Of a DNA stretch of 64,000 bases, positions 32,671 to 40,417 are shown piece after piece; the stretch's first letter is position 1; each line of letters begins with the position of its first letter. A program made the position numbers and the translations under genes. The stretch is taken from the NCBI GenBank assembly GCA_016187925.1, contig JACPIS010000025.1, positions 1 to 64,000 on the forward strand, written 5' to 3'. The stretch comes from Opitutia bacterium (GTDB lineage Bacteria > Verrucomicrobiota > Verrucomicrobiia > Opitutales > Opitutaceae). Under the pieces are notes generated by a model, which did not search any database, was not told where the DNA came from, and saw only the letters and a list, made by a program, of their open reading frames with translations.

Positions 32671-32694
32671 AAACCACCTGAATTCAGGTGGTTT
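32671..32694 (+). terminator. Perfect 24-base palindrome, likely terminator
   Basis: AAACCACCTGAATTCAGG and its mirror make a 24-base perfect palindrome with TTTT at the end, 39 bases after the stop at 32632. It can end transcription of the secreted protein gene and, being symmetric, could also stop the opposite strand. Confidence 0.6.
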
Positions 32695-32729
32695 TAGTCG
32701 TCCGCCAATAAACCGTGGCAGGCTATAGT

Positions 32730-32880
32730 GTTGGCATAGCTTTTTCGCGCCCGGTAACGGGTGCGAGAGGTGACCAACCGGGCCCGCGCGTGTTTACTGG
32801 CCCGTGACGCGCGCGGGCCCAATTCTTTTGCCGGGTTGCAGTGGGTAATAAAAAGGCGCAGGAGTTCCTGCGCCTTTTTA
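32730..32880 (+). ncRNA. Candidate structured RNA or leader between two terminators
   Basis: A 260-base gene-free gap holds a possible -10 TATAGT (32724-32729), then CGCGCCCG.GTAA.CGGGTGCG (hairpin), then an 11-bp perfect stem GGGCCCGCGCG/CGCGCGGGCCC (32780-32820) with a long loop. A terminator hairpin with T-run follows at 32850-32879. No coding frame is seen. It could be a small RNA, but the -35 box is poor and no known RNA family matches. The hairpin could also be a repeat. Confidence 0.35.
32850..32879 (-). terminator. Rho-independent terminator, bidirectional
   Basis: AAAAAGGCGCAGGA and TCCTGCGCCTTTTT pair to form a 14-bp stem with a tiny loop, giving a T-run on both strands. It lies 31 bases from the stop of the POT transporter gene (minus strand), which it should end. 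It would also end any RNA from the left. Confidence 0.85.
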
Positions 32881-32909
32881 TTCAGAGAAGCCGGTTTCGC
32901 GCTCAGCGC

Positions 32910-34406
32910 TCAGCGCACAGTGCCCATGAGTTTCTTCACCCACGGGGTGATGGCGAGCAGGGCGGCGAAGGCTACGCCGACCCAGATGGATTGGACCTGG
33001 AAGAATCCGGCGAGAGCACCGGCATCGGTGGCGGTGAATTCGCCCGCGAGCACGCCCGCGAGCTTGTTGCCCAGCGCGGCGGCGAGGAACCAGACACCCA
33101 TGACGAGGCCGACGAGGTTCGCCGGCGCGAGCTTGGTCAGCGTGCTCAGGCCGACCGGGCTGAGGCAGAGTTCGCCGACCGTCTGGAGGAAGAACAGGCC
33201 CACGAGCCACAGCGGGCTGACCTTGCCCTCGGCGGTGAGCCGCGCGGCCGGAATCATCAGGAGGAAGGAGAGGGCGAGAAAAAACAGGCCGATGGTGAAC
33301 TTCATCGGGCTCGACGGCTGCCTGTCTCCCAGTTTCACCCAGAGCCAGGCGAACAGGGGAGAGAGGCTGATGACCCAGATGGAGTTGACCGACTGGAACC
33401 AGGCGGAAGGGAACTTGTAGCCGAACATCTCGGTACGGGTCAGCTGGTCGGCGAAGAGCTGGATGGTGGAGCCGGCCTGCTCGAAGATCGCCCAGAAAAT
33501 GATCGCGGCGAGGGAGAACACAAAGATGGCGGCCATGCGTTTCAGGCTCGGGTCGTTGCGGGTGCCGAACCAGAGGATGGCGAGGATGGGCAGCACCACG
33601 TAGCCGTAGCGGATCCACGCGAAGCTGGGATTGCTGTCGGACAGGCGCACCAAACCGAAGACGATTGCCGCACCCGCCAGCACGCCGAAGAGCTTGCCCC
33701 ACGGGCGGGCCACATCGGGAGCCGGTGCGTGGCCGACGTTGGCCAGACGGTGTCGTTGGAGAAGATAAACGACCAGGCCGATGATCATGCCGATACCGGC
33801 GGCGGCGAAGCCCCAGTGCCAGCTCCGGGCCGGATCAAGGCCCCAACCTTGCAGGATCTCCTTGAAGGCGTCGCTCTGGGCGAGCCAGCCCGTGATGATC
33901 GGTGCGATGAGGGCGCCCACGTTGATGCCCATATAGAAGAGCGAGAAGCCGGCGTCGCGACGGTCGTCGTCGCGGCTGTAGAGCGAACCAACCATCGAGC
34001 TGATGTTGGGCTTGAGCAAGCCGGTGCCGCAGGCGACGAGCACCAGACCGGTGTAGAAGAAAACCGGGGAGTGGACCGCGAGCGTGAGGTAGCCGCAGGA
34101 GATGATGATACCGCCCCACAACACCGCGGCGCGAGCGCCGAGGAAATTGTCGGCGATGAACCCGCCGGGGATCGACAGCATGTAGACGCTCATCGTGTAG
34201 GTGCCGTAGACGATGCCGGCCGTCCGGTTATCGAACGCCAGACCGCCGTTCGCGATCGGCGCCACCATGAACAGCGTGAGCAGCGCCCGCATGCCGTAGT
34301 AGCCGAAGCGCTCCCAGAGTTCCGTGAAGAAGAGATTGGTCAGACCGCGCGGGTGGCCGAAAATGCCGCTCGTATCACGGGCGGCCGAGGGGGTGGGGTT
34401 CTCCAT
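32910..34406 (-). CDS. POT family proton-dependent peptide transporter
   Basis: The 498-residue protein is an MFS carrier of the POT/PTR2 family, which imports di- and tripeptides with protons. Near the N-terminus FTELWERFGYYGMRALLTLF (about residues 27-46) carries the ExxERFxYYG motif, and GGFIADNFLGARAAVLWGG plus GLLKPNISSMVGSLY follow. FYMGINVGALIAP is the PTR2 signature, and EQAGSTIQLFAD and the ELCLSPVGLSTLTKLAP motif are also present. Fourteen helices are expected. A strong terminator lies after the stop. Confidence 0.92.
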   Translation of the reverse strand: MENPTPSAARDTSGIFGHPRGLTNLFFTELWERFGYYGMRALLTLFMVAPIANGGLAFDNRTAGIVYGTYTMSVYMLSIPGGFIADNFLGARAAVLWGGIIISCGYLTLAVHSPVFFYTGLVLVACGTGLLKPNISSMVGSLYSRDDDRRDAGFSLFYMGINVGALIAPIITGWLAQSDAFKEILQGWGLDPARSWHWGFAAAGIGMIIGLVVYLLQRHRLANVGHAPAPDVARPWGKLFGVLAGAAIVFGLVRLSDSNPSFAWIRYGYVVLPILAILWFGTRNDPSLKRMAAIFVFSLAAIIFWAIFEQAGSTIQLFADQLTRTEMFGYKFPSAWFQSVNSIWVISLSPLFAWLWVKLGDRQPSSPMKFTIGLFFLALSFLLMIPAARLTAEGKVSPLWLVGLFFLQTVGELCLSPVGLSTLTKLAPANLVGLVMGVWFLAAALGNKLAGVLAGEFTATDAGALAGFFQVQSIWVGVAFAALLAITPWVKKLMGTVR

Positions 34407-34509
34407 AGGCCGCGAATTCCGGCAGCGATTATGACAAAGGGCAAGCGCGCACGCACAGTTGGGCCGGATTGTGCCACCGCCACTGTGCTGGTCGGCGCAC
34501 AGTGCGCGT

Positions 34510-35511
34510 CTACCAGAAATAAGCGAGGTTCAGGGACGAGAACTTCTGTGCGCGGATCTGCCCGACAAACTCGCGGGACTGGTACACCGAGGTGATGGTG
34601 ACCCGGAAACGGCTGTTCGTCAGGGCAAGGCCCCATTCGAGGGAGCCGGTGAAGGCTTCGCGCTGCACACTCGGACCCGAGCGGAAGGTGCTGCCGTCGA
34701 GAAACAGGTTGCGAAACACGGCCGAGCCGCGGGCGCTGGCGAACAGATGTGCGCCAAAGCCGTTGCGGCGCGTCACCAGCTTGCCCGTGAAACGGGTGGG
34801 CGGTAGGTTGCCGCTCGTGCCGATGAGCGAGGTGCCAAAGTCCCGCGGCACGTGCCAGCCGAAGCGGACCTGCGCGCCGAGATCCACTTTGTCGAGCACG
34901 GTGCCGAGGTGAAAGCCGGCCTTGGGGATGAGCTCGAGATTCCAGTCGCCCTCCGGCGTCAGCAAGTCGAGCCGCCAGCGGTGCTCGTAGATGAAGCCAA
35001 ACTCCGGCTCGTTCTCCAGCTGATGCGCCCAGCCCTTCGGGGTCTTCACCTTGATGAAACGATGCCACTGGGCCTGCGTGCGGTCCGCCAGCGACCAGGG
35101 GCCGGAGACGCCCAAAAACATTTTGAAGACATCCAACTCTTTGCCGACGTCGAGCTGCAGGGTCGGACCGAAAAACAGGAGTCCGGCCCAGGGGCGGTCG
35201 TCGGGCTGGGGCGTCGTGAGCTGGATGTTGGCCGGCGTGGACATAACCTGCCCGATCTCGAGCCCGTGGGATTCGCTCAGGACGTTCCGGTGGTAGCCGA
35301 CCCGCGCCGCGATCTCTTTGAGCCAGGAACGCGGCGGCTGCACCCGTGACCAGGCAATGGAGAATCCGTTCGTGTAGTATCGGTCCGTATCGAAGAGCAT
35401 GTCGTTCTCGATCAGCAGGGACACAGCCTGCCGCTCGCGCGGTTCTTCCGCGCGCACCCAGGCGGCCAGCCCCAACAACACGGCAAACACTGCTTTCCGG
35501 GAGAAGGACAT
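34510..35511 (-). CDS. LpxR-like outer-membrane lipid A deacylase family protein
   Basis: This 333-residue protein has a signal peptide (SFSRKAVFAVLLGLAAWVRA) and the DUF2219/LpxR pattern ENDMLFDTDRYYTNGFSIAW (residues about 36-55), in which Asn and Asp act in LpxR. The PDDRPWAGLLFFGP motif and beta-barrel strands follow, ending in Trp. LpxR removes the 3'-acyloxyacyl chain from lipid A. The active-site residues in the first motif look present; a proof of activity is not possible here. The ATG at 35511 is used; the earlier ATG at 35529 is not needed. Confidence 0.82.
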   Translation of the reverse strand: MSFSRKAVFAVLLGLAAWVRAEEPRERQAVSLLIENDMLFDTDRYYTNGFSIAWSRVQPPRSWLKEIAARVGYHRNVLSESHGLEIGQVMSTPANIQLTTPQPDDRPWAGLLFFGPTLQLDVGKELDVFKMFLGVSGPWSLADRTQAQWHRFIKVKTPKGWAHQLENEPEFGFIYEHRWRLDLLTPEGDWNLELIPKAGFHLGTVLDKVDLGAQVRFGWHVPRDFGTSLIGTSGNLPPTRFTGKLVTRRNGFGAHLFASARGSAVFRNLFLDGSTFRSGPSVQREAFTGSLEWGLALTNSRFRVTITSVYQSREFVGQIRAQKFSSLNLAYFW

Positions 35512-35601
35512 GGTGGCGGGTGCAGACAATTTGATCCTGCCGGCCGAGTCAAATCGCGCGATGTCGACAACTGTCGCTGCTTTGCGCTCAATCGGCGGAG
35601 C

Positions 35602-36054
35602 ATGGCCCGGCCCATCCAGATCCTCTACGCCACGGTTTCCGGCAACGCCGAACAGCTCGCCGGGCTGGCGGCCGCGCGGTTACAGGCCGCGGGGTACCCG
35701 TCGGCGGTCGCCAACATCGCGGAATTTCCCGTCTCCCGCCTGGGCGGGAGCGACGTCGCCCTGCTCATCGTGAGCACGTGGGGCTATGGCGAACCGCCGC
35801 CGGATGCGGAGGCGTTTTGCGCGGCGCTCCAGGCGGAGAATCCGCCGAAGCTGCCGCTGCTCCGCTACGCGGTCCTCGCGCTGGGCTCCCGCTCTTACAC
35901 GGAGTTCTGCTGGTGCGGACGCCGTATCGACGAGGGATTGGCCGGTTGCGGGGCACGGCGGTTGCTGCCGCGCGTGGAATGCGACACGAAATATCTGGCG
36001 GACTTCGAGGCATGGATCGACGCCTTGCTGAAAATCCTGCCGAAGACGGTATGA
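35602..36054 (+). CDS. Flavodoxin-like protein (MioC type)
   Basis: This 150-residue protein is a cytoplasmic FMN electron carrier. The phosphate loop ATVSGNAEQLAGLAA (residues about 10-24), the aromatic loop STWGYGEPPPDAEAF and ALGSRSYTEFCWCGRRIDEGL match short flavodoxins such as MioC. It overlaps the esterase gene by four bases. The reductase partner is not in the window. It converges on the flavin-transfer operon at 36925-40250, which may or may not be related. Confidence 0.85.
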   Translation: MARPIQILYATVSGNAEQLAGLAAARLQAAGYPSAVANIAEFPVSRLGGSDVALLIVSTWGYGEPPPDAEAFCAALQAENPPKLPLLRYAVLALGSRSYTEFCWCGRRIDEGLAGCGARRLLPRVECDTKYLADFEAWIDALLKILPKTV

Positions 36055-36917
36055 CGCCTCCGCCGCCAGACCTGTCGATCCGGCTGGGCCGCCTGCTCGA
36101 GCGAATGGGCTTCGGCGGCGGTGGCATCCGCCGCGAGATGCTGGGCGATGTGCCCGCGCCGGGGCTGCTGCCGCGCGACGTGGCGGTCTATCTACCGCCG
36201 GATTTCAAACGCGGACAGCCGGCTCCGCTGTTGATTGCGCTCGATGGCCAGATGATGCCGCGCTGGCAGTTGCCGGAAACGCTCACCCAATTGGCCGCGC
36301 GCGGAGGGGCCGTTCTCCCGGTCGTGACAGCGGTCCCGGCCTCGCTCCAGCGCATCGAGGAATATGGTCTGGCTGGTTTGCCGGATTTCAATGGCCGTGG
36401 AAAACTAGCGGAACAGTTTCAGAATTATCTCGTGCACGGCGTGCTCGCGGCGATGCGCCAGCGCTATGGTGTCGGTTTCGTTCGCGAGCAGACGGGTCTC
36501 TTCGGTGCGTCGATGGGCGGCCTGTGCGCGCTCGACACGGCCTGGCGGCATCCGCTGGAGTTCGGCGTAGCGGGGATTTTCTCCGGCTCGTTGTGGTGGC
36601 GTGCGGACGACAGCGACCCGGCGGCGCAGCAAGCCTCGCGTCTCATGCACCAGCGTGTGCGGCAGACGGCAGCCAAGCCGCCGCTGCGCCTGTGGTTCCA
36701 AGCCGGCACGGCGGACGAGACGGAAGATCGCGACGGCAACGGGGTGATCGACGCCATCCAAGACACGACCGAATTGATCGACGAGTTGCGCGCGAAGGGT
36801 TTCAGGCCCGGCGAAGACGTCATCTATCGTGAAACGCCGGGCGGGCGGCATGACGAGCAAACTTGGGCGGGCGAACTGCCGGAATTCCTGCGTTGGGCGC
36901 TGCCCCGGTGCGCCTAG
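36051..36917 (+). CDS. Alpha/beta-hydrolase esterase, esterase D type
   Basis: This 288-residue hydrolase has the Pfam esterase (00756) layout. The nucleophile Ser lies in GLFGASMGGLCALD (about residues 149-162), FSGSLWW follows, and the DRDGNGVIDAIQDT loop is unusual for its EF-hand-like Asp/Asn pattern. The His is in GGRHDEQTWAGELPEFLRW near the end. The N-terminal PRDVAVYLPPDF is typical of enterochelin-esterase-like enzymes. There is no signal peptide. The start overlaps the flavodoxin stop (ATGA). The substrate is unknown. Confidence 0.82.
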   Translation: MTPPPPDLSIRLGRLLERMGFGGGGIRREMLGDVPAPGLLPRDVAVYLPPDFKRGQPAPLLIALDGQMMPRWQLPETLTQLAARGGAVLPVVTAVPASLQRIEEYGLAGLPDFNGRGKLAEQFQNYLVHGVLAAMRQRYGVGFVREQTGLFGASMGGLCALDTAWRHPLEFGVAGIFSGSLWWRADDSDPAAQQASRLMHQRVRQTAAKPPLRLWFQAGTADETEDRDGNGVIDAIQDTTELIDELRAKGFRPGEDVIYRETPGGRHDEQTWAGELPEFLRWALPRCA

Positions 36918-36924
36918 CGAGGCG

Positions 36925-37422
36925 TCAATGCGCCGCGAAGCGCGGACCGGGTTCTCCGATCGGCTGGAAGGCGGCAATCACCACGCCGATCAGATTGTCC
37001 GGGAGAACCGGCTCCATGTCGTGCCACGAAGTGTTGAGCCCGGTGATGCGCCAGCCGTCCCGGACCTTGGCGACGAGCACGTGGGCGACAGCGCGGCGAG
37101 CCTGGTTGCGGTAGATAACGGTCTGCCCGCACTCAAGTCGCGTGTAGGCGATGCGTTGCAGCACGAGGATTGTGCCCGGCCGGTAAAGCGGTTGCATTGA
37201 CCCGCCGGTGCCGACGAGCACGAAGGCGCCCGGCGTCCGGACAGCGATCTCGTTGGCTTGCTGCCAAGCCGCCGGCTCCGCCAGCGCCACCGGGCGCGGG
37301 GATTTGCCGGTGTAGACTCCGCCAATCCATGTGTCGGCGATTTCAGCGGCGAGAATCGATTGCGCTGGCGCGAGCATGAGGAGCCAGACCAACCCGAGGC
37401 GCGCACGGCAGGAACCGATCAT
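36925..37422 (-). CDS. S26/S24 peptidase-like secreted protein, catalytic Lys not evident
   Basis: A signal-like start (MIGSCRARLGLVWLLMLAPA) precedes a 165-residue protein with the SMxP motif of signal peptidase folds: VGTGGSMQPLYRPGTILVL near residues 69-87, and TVIYRNQARRAVAHVLVAK where active enzymes have a Lys followed by RV. That position holds Arg, so the Ser-Lys dyad is not clear. It may be a non-peptidase relative. It is the last gene of the flavin-transfer operon, 54 bases after the membrane protein gene. Confidence 0.65.
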   Translation of the reverse strand: MIGSCRARLGLVWLLMLAPAQSILAAEIADTWIGGVYTGKSPRPVALAEPAAWQQANEIAVRTPGAFVLVGTGGSMQPLYRPGTILVLQRIAYTRLECGQTVIYRNQARRAVAHVLVAKVRDGWRITGLNTSWHDMEPVLPDNLIGVVIAAFQPIGEPGPRFAAH

Positions 37423-37476
37423 GCGATGATTCTTGGCTCAATCCGCGCAGTAGCGAGCCACGGATGGTGGGGTTCA

Positions 37477-37986
37477 TTACCTAACGGTTTTGTGCTGCCC
37501 GGCCCTAGGCGGGCGGCGCTCGCGGCCTGAGGACGAATCCGGTCGAAGCCGCCGGGCGCGACGCCCGCGCACGATGTGCCAGAGCAAGGCGGCGGGAAAA
37601 GCAAGTCCGAGCCCGAGGTGGACGAGGCTGGCCGCAGCGCGCAGGGCCTCGCCACCCGCATAATACAGCCCGTAGCCGGTGAGCGACAGCAGGGCGACCA
37701 GAGAGACGAGCATGATGCCGTTGGGGCGGTTGAGCTGCGTGTGCCAGCCGCGCTTCATGTGCAACGGCACAAGGGTGCCGATCAACAGCAACGCCAGCAT
37801 GGCCGCGCTGCCGTGCAGGAGGATCATGCCGTGCTGCGCCGGATGCGACTGCAGCCCGAATTCCGTTTCGACCGGCAACCATCGCTGCAGCACCCACCAG
37901 CCGGTGCCGGAAAGAAAAAGCACGGCGAACGTGCCATACAACCAGGCGCGATGGCGTGGACTGAGGCGAAGTCCGTCAGGCCGCAT
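37477..37986 (-). CDS. Four-helix membrane protein with His pairs, possible b-type cytochrome
   Basis: This 169-residue protein has about four helices. Histidines occur inside or at helix ends: SHPAQHGMILLHGSAAMLAL, VPLHMKRGWHTQLNR, VHLGLGL and ALLWHIVRG. This spacing recalls DUF4405-type or other b-type cytochromes that bind heme with His from different helices, but I cannot prove heme binding. It overlaps the end of apbE by 11 bases, strong evidence of co-expression. Its likely role is to pass electrons to the flavin protein outside the cytoplasm. Confidence 0.65.
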   Translation of the reverse strand: MRPDGLRLSPRHRAWLYGTFAVLFLSGTGWWVLQRWLPVETEFGLQSHPAQHGMILLHGSAAMLALLLIGTLVPLHMKRGWHTQLNRPNGIMLVSLVALLSLTGYGLYYAGGEALRAAASLVHLGLGLAFPAALLWHIVRGRRARRLRPDSSSGRERRPPRAGQHKTVR

Positions 37987-38875
37987 GACGCCGGGCCTCC
38001 CGGCCCGAAGATTGCCGCGGGGTCTCGAGCACGCGGGCCTGCGCGCCGGAAATGCGCAAAATCGGCGAAGCGGCGGGACCGGCCAGCCAGACGACCTTGC
38101 AGAGCGCGTCGGCCAGCCAGCACTCGCGGGCTTGGACGGACACGCTGCGCTGCTCGGCGGCGAAGCGCCGGAGATGCGGATGAAAAATGGGGGCGCGCAG
38201 CGTGCCTTGGACGCGGCGTTGCGCGAAGTAATGCGCTGAAGTCGCGAGAGCGGTATCGCGCAAGGCGTCGAGGGCGAGGAATTCTCCGGGCGATTCCGGG
38301 AGGCGGATGTGGATGGTCGCGGAGTGTGCACCGAAGACACGCAGATCGCCACCGGCATTCACGATGCCGGCGGTGGCCCCGTGCCGGCGGAGCGCAGCGA
38401 CGGCCTGATCGACGGCGAAGCCCTTGGCAACGCCACCGAGGTCGATGAGCAGCGGGCGGCGAAAACGCACGCGGTTGTCCGTCAGCAGCACGAGGTCGGC
38501 GGTGGTGGCGCGGCTGGCGCCGGCATGCGTCGCCGTGCGGGGCAGCCAGCCGCCGCGCACGAGTGCGGGAGCCACCGCGATGTCGAAGAGCCCATCGGTT
38601 GCGGCATGCAGTTTTTGGGCACGCCGGAGCAGCGTGTGCAGCCAAGGATGAACACGGACGGGGCCGCGCGCGCCATCACGGTTGAGACGGCTGAGGTCGC
38701 TGGCCGGATCATGAAAACTCATCGATGCCTGCACGCGCTCGATGGCAGCGAACCCGGCTCGCAAGGCGCAATCGGCGCGCGCCGGGGAAGGGGCGGCGAC
38801 TTGCACCTCGACCAGCGTGCCGAGCAGCGGCCGGGCGCGGCGAAGTTCAACGGAGCGCTTTGAGCACGAGCTCAT
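37976..38875 (-). CDS. apbE: ApbE-type FMN transferase
   Basis: ApbE (299 residues) uses FAD to attach FMN covalently to a Thr or Ser of partner proteins outside the cytoplasm. It has RPLLGTLVEVQV at the start, SMSFHDPASDLSRLNRDG (about residues 52-69), LIDLGGVAKGFAVDQAV (about 143-159), GGDLRVFG and ATSAHYF with metal and flavin contacts. No lipoprotein signal is obvious, unlike many ApbE proteins; the N-terminus is MSSCSKRSVELRR. It overlaps the FMN-binding protein gene by 29 bases. Confidence 0.88.
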   Translation of the reverse strand: MSSCSKRSVELRRARPLLGTLVEVQVAAPSPARADCALRAGFAAIERVQASMSFHDPASDLSRLNRDGARGPVRVHPWLHTLLRRAQKLHAATDGLFDIAVAPALVRGGWLPRTATHAGASRATTADLVLLTDNRVRFRRPLLIDLGGVAKGFAVDQAVAALRRHGATAGIVNAGGDLRVFGAHSATIHIRLPESPGEFLALDALRDTALATSAHYFAQRRVQGTLRAPIFHPHLRRFAAEQRSVSVQARECWLADALCKVVWLAGPAASPILRISGAQARVLETPRQSSGREARRHAA

Positions 38876-39383
38876 GGGTGGCAAGGAGACGTTTCACGCC
38901 GTCGGTGATGTGGCGGCAGGAAAGCGTGGCGCCCGAGATGTTCCGGATGTCGGTATCGAGCTTGAGCGGGTCCGCCGCCGTCTTGCCGGTAAATTGCGCA
39001 CGCCACTTTGGGTTGCGGATCTCTCCGCCGTATGTCTCGCGATAATCGAGTATCTCCACGCCCGTGACCTCGCCCCGGGCGGACAGTGCGAGCGCATAGG
39101 TGATGAACTCGTGTTTTCCGATCACTTCGTCGACGAGAAACCAGTCTCCGGCGGGCGTCCGCCACGCAGTGAGTTTTGGTTGGCGCACGCGCATCCCCGA
39201 GGTGCGACTGATGGCCTGCTGCTGGGCAGGACTCAATTTGACCGGGACCGGCTGAAGCCGTGCTCCGGGGCAGAGTGCGGCCTGGGCCTGCTCCACCGTC
39301 AGGTAGGTGACGGCGTAGCCGGAGGTGCTGCCGACGAGGGCCGCGGGGGCGGCCAGGCAGAGGATGCGCGTGGTGTGGTGCAA
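38847..39383 (-). CDS. Secreted FMN-binding domain protein
   Basis: This 178-residue protein starts at a TTG (no ATG is available after the previous stop). It has a signal peptide (MHHTTRILCLAAPAALVGSTSG) and an FMN_bind domain like that of RnfG or NosR: GEVTGVEILDYRETYGGEI (about residues 107-125) and the flavinylation motif DIRNISGATLSCRHITDGV, with the Thr of SGAT expected to carry FMN. Its neighbour apbE would attach the flavin. It is likely the carrier of an extracytoplasmic electron path. Confidence 0.82.
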   Translation of the reverse strand: MHHTTRILCLAAPAALVGSTSGYAVTYLTVEQAQAALCPGARLQPVPVKLSPAQQQAISRTSGMRVRQPKLTAWRTPAGDWFLVDEVIGKHEFITYALALSARGEVTGVEILDYRETYGGEIRNPKWRAQFTGKTAADPLKLDTDIRNISGATLSCRHITDGVKRLLATHELVLKALR

Positions 39384-39422
39384 GGGCGTGGACTCTCGCC
39401 GAGAGGAGTAGAGGGGCGAGGC

Positions 39423-40250
39423 TCAGAAGTTGAGGCCAATCTTCAGCCGGACTTCCAGTTTCTCGAAATTGTTCAGGTTGCGCTCGCCACCGTTGGCGGG
39501 CCAGCCCGTGACCTGGGGCAGGGCGGTGAGCGTGAACCACCAGCGGGCGCTGGCATAGTGGATATTCGGACCGAGGAAGATCGCGTATTTGCCGAGTTGG
39601 TTGAGATGTGCGCGCTCGAAGGCCGAGCGCGCGACCGCCTCGGCGCCCACGAACCAGCGCGGGGCAATCCGATAGCTCAGGCCGGTGGACAGTTCGAGCT
39701 CGAGTTCGGTTTCCCAGACTTGGTCCACGAGATCATGCTCGCGCTCCAGTTCGGCCGAGAGATTTGTGGCCCAGACAAGGGTGTCTTCGAGGTAGTTTTT
39801 CTGCGTGATGAGCTTCGTCTCGAAGAAGAAGATGTCCTCCCGCTTGCCGCTTTTGCGGCTGTAGCGCTTGTAGCCGGGCTCGACGTAGAGCGCGAGACCG
39901 TAGCCATCCTTGTACGGACTCTTCGCGTTGTACTTCAGCGAAGCCTGCACGCCGTTGAAGCGGAACTGGTCCCGGTCCGTGAAGCCGGGCACATGCGAAA
40001 CGACGTGTTGAATGGCATTGAGATAAAACGAGCCCTGCAAGCGGTCTGTGAAGCCGTATTCGATCTCGGTCTGCAGATCGACTGCGCGATAACTGCCATC
40101 GGCCTTGCCGTTGCGGAATGTGACCCACTGGTAGAGCTCCCCATGCCCCTTGGGCAAGGTCTCGGCACCGTAGGTGTAACCGAAATAGTTTTCGTCGGCG
40201 CGAAGGGAGGACGTGGTGATGACGAGGATCAACAAGAGCAGTTTTTTCAT
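39423..40250 (-). CDS. Outer-membrane beta-barrel protein (DUF6662-like)
   Basis: The 275-residue protein has a signal peptide (MKKLLLLILVITTSSLRADE). Alternating beta-strand sequence follows: YGAETLPKGHGELYQWVTFRNG, IEYGFTDRLQGSFYLNAIQH, and a terminal LEVRLKIGLNF with the C-terminal Phe of outer-membrane barrels. The resemblance to DUF6662 is by recall. It is the first gene of the operon with the FMN protein and apbE, so it may bring the redox module into contact with an external acceptor. Its role is unproven. Confidence 0.7.
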   Translation of the reverse strand: MKKLLLLILVITTSSLRADENYFGYTYGAETLPKGHGELYQWVTFRNGKADGSYRAVDLQTEIEYGFTDRLQGSFYLNAIQHVVSHVPGFTDRDQFRFNGVQASLKYNAKSPYKDGYGLALYVEPGYKRYSRKSGKREDIFFFETKLITQKNYLEDTLVWATNLSAELEREHDLVDQVWETELELELSTGLSYRIAPRWFVGAEAVARSAFERAHLNQLGKYAIFLGPNIHYASARWWFTLTALPQVTGWPANGGERNLNNFEKLEVRLKIGLNF

Positions 40251-40365
40251 GGGAGCGTGGGGATGGAGGATGAGTAAGTAAAATAGGTGCTGGGCGTAAT
40301 CTTTAAGGGAGGGGAGGAGAACTGGCATAATGAAGATGAGACCAAGTATCATATCAAGTCTATTA

Positions 40366-40380
40366 TGAGATTACATCTCA
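40366..40380. promoter_or_regulatory. Palindromic operator-like site in an AT-rich divergent region
   Basis: TGAGAT-TAC-ATCTCA is a perfect 6-bp inverted repeat, next to further CTCAG units (CTCAGTCTCAG) and a TATAGT (40389-40394). It lies in the 167-base AT-rich region between the flavin operon (starting 40250, minus) and aroB (40418, plus). It could bind a regulator of the operon, aroB, or both. Confidence 0.4.
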
Positions 40381-40417
40381 GTCTCAGTTATAGTTATTTG
40401 ACCTATGCAAGTTGCTG

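Noticed and set aside
32780-32820. Long GC stem as the SRP RNA or 6S RNA
   Set aside because: The GGAAG-type SRP loop and the 6S bulge pattern are absent.
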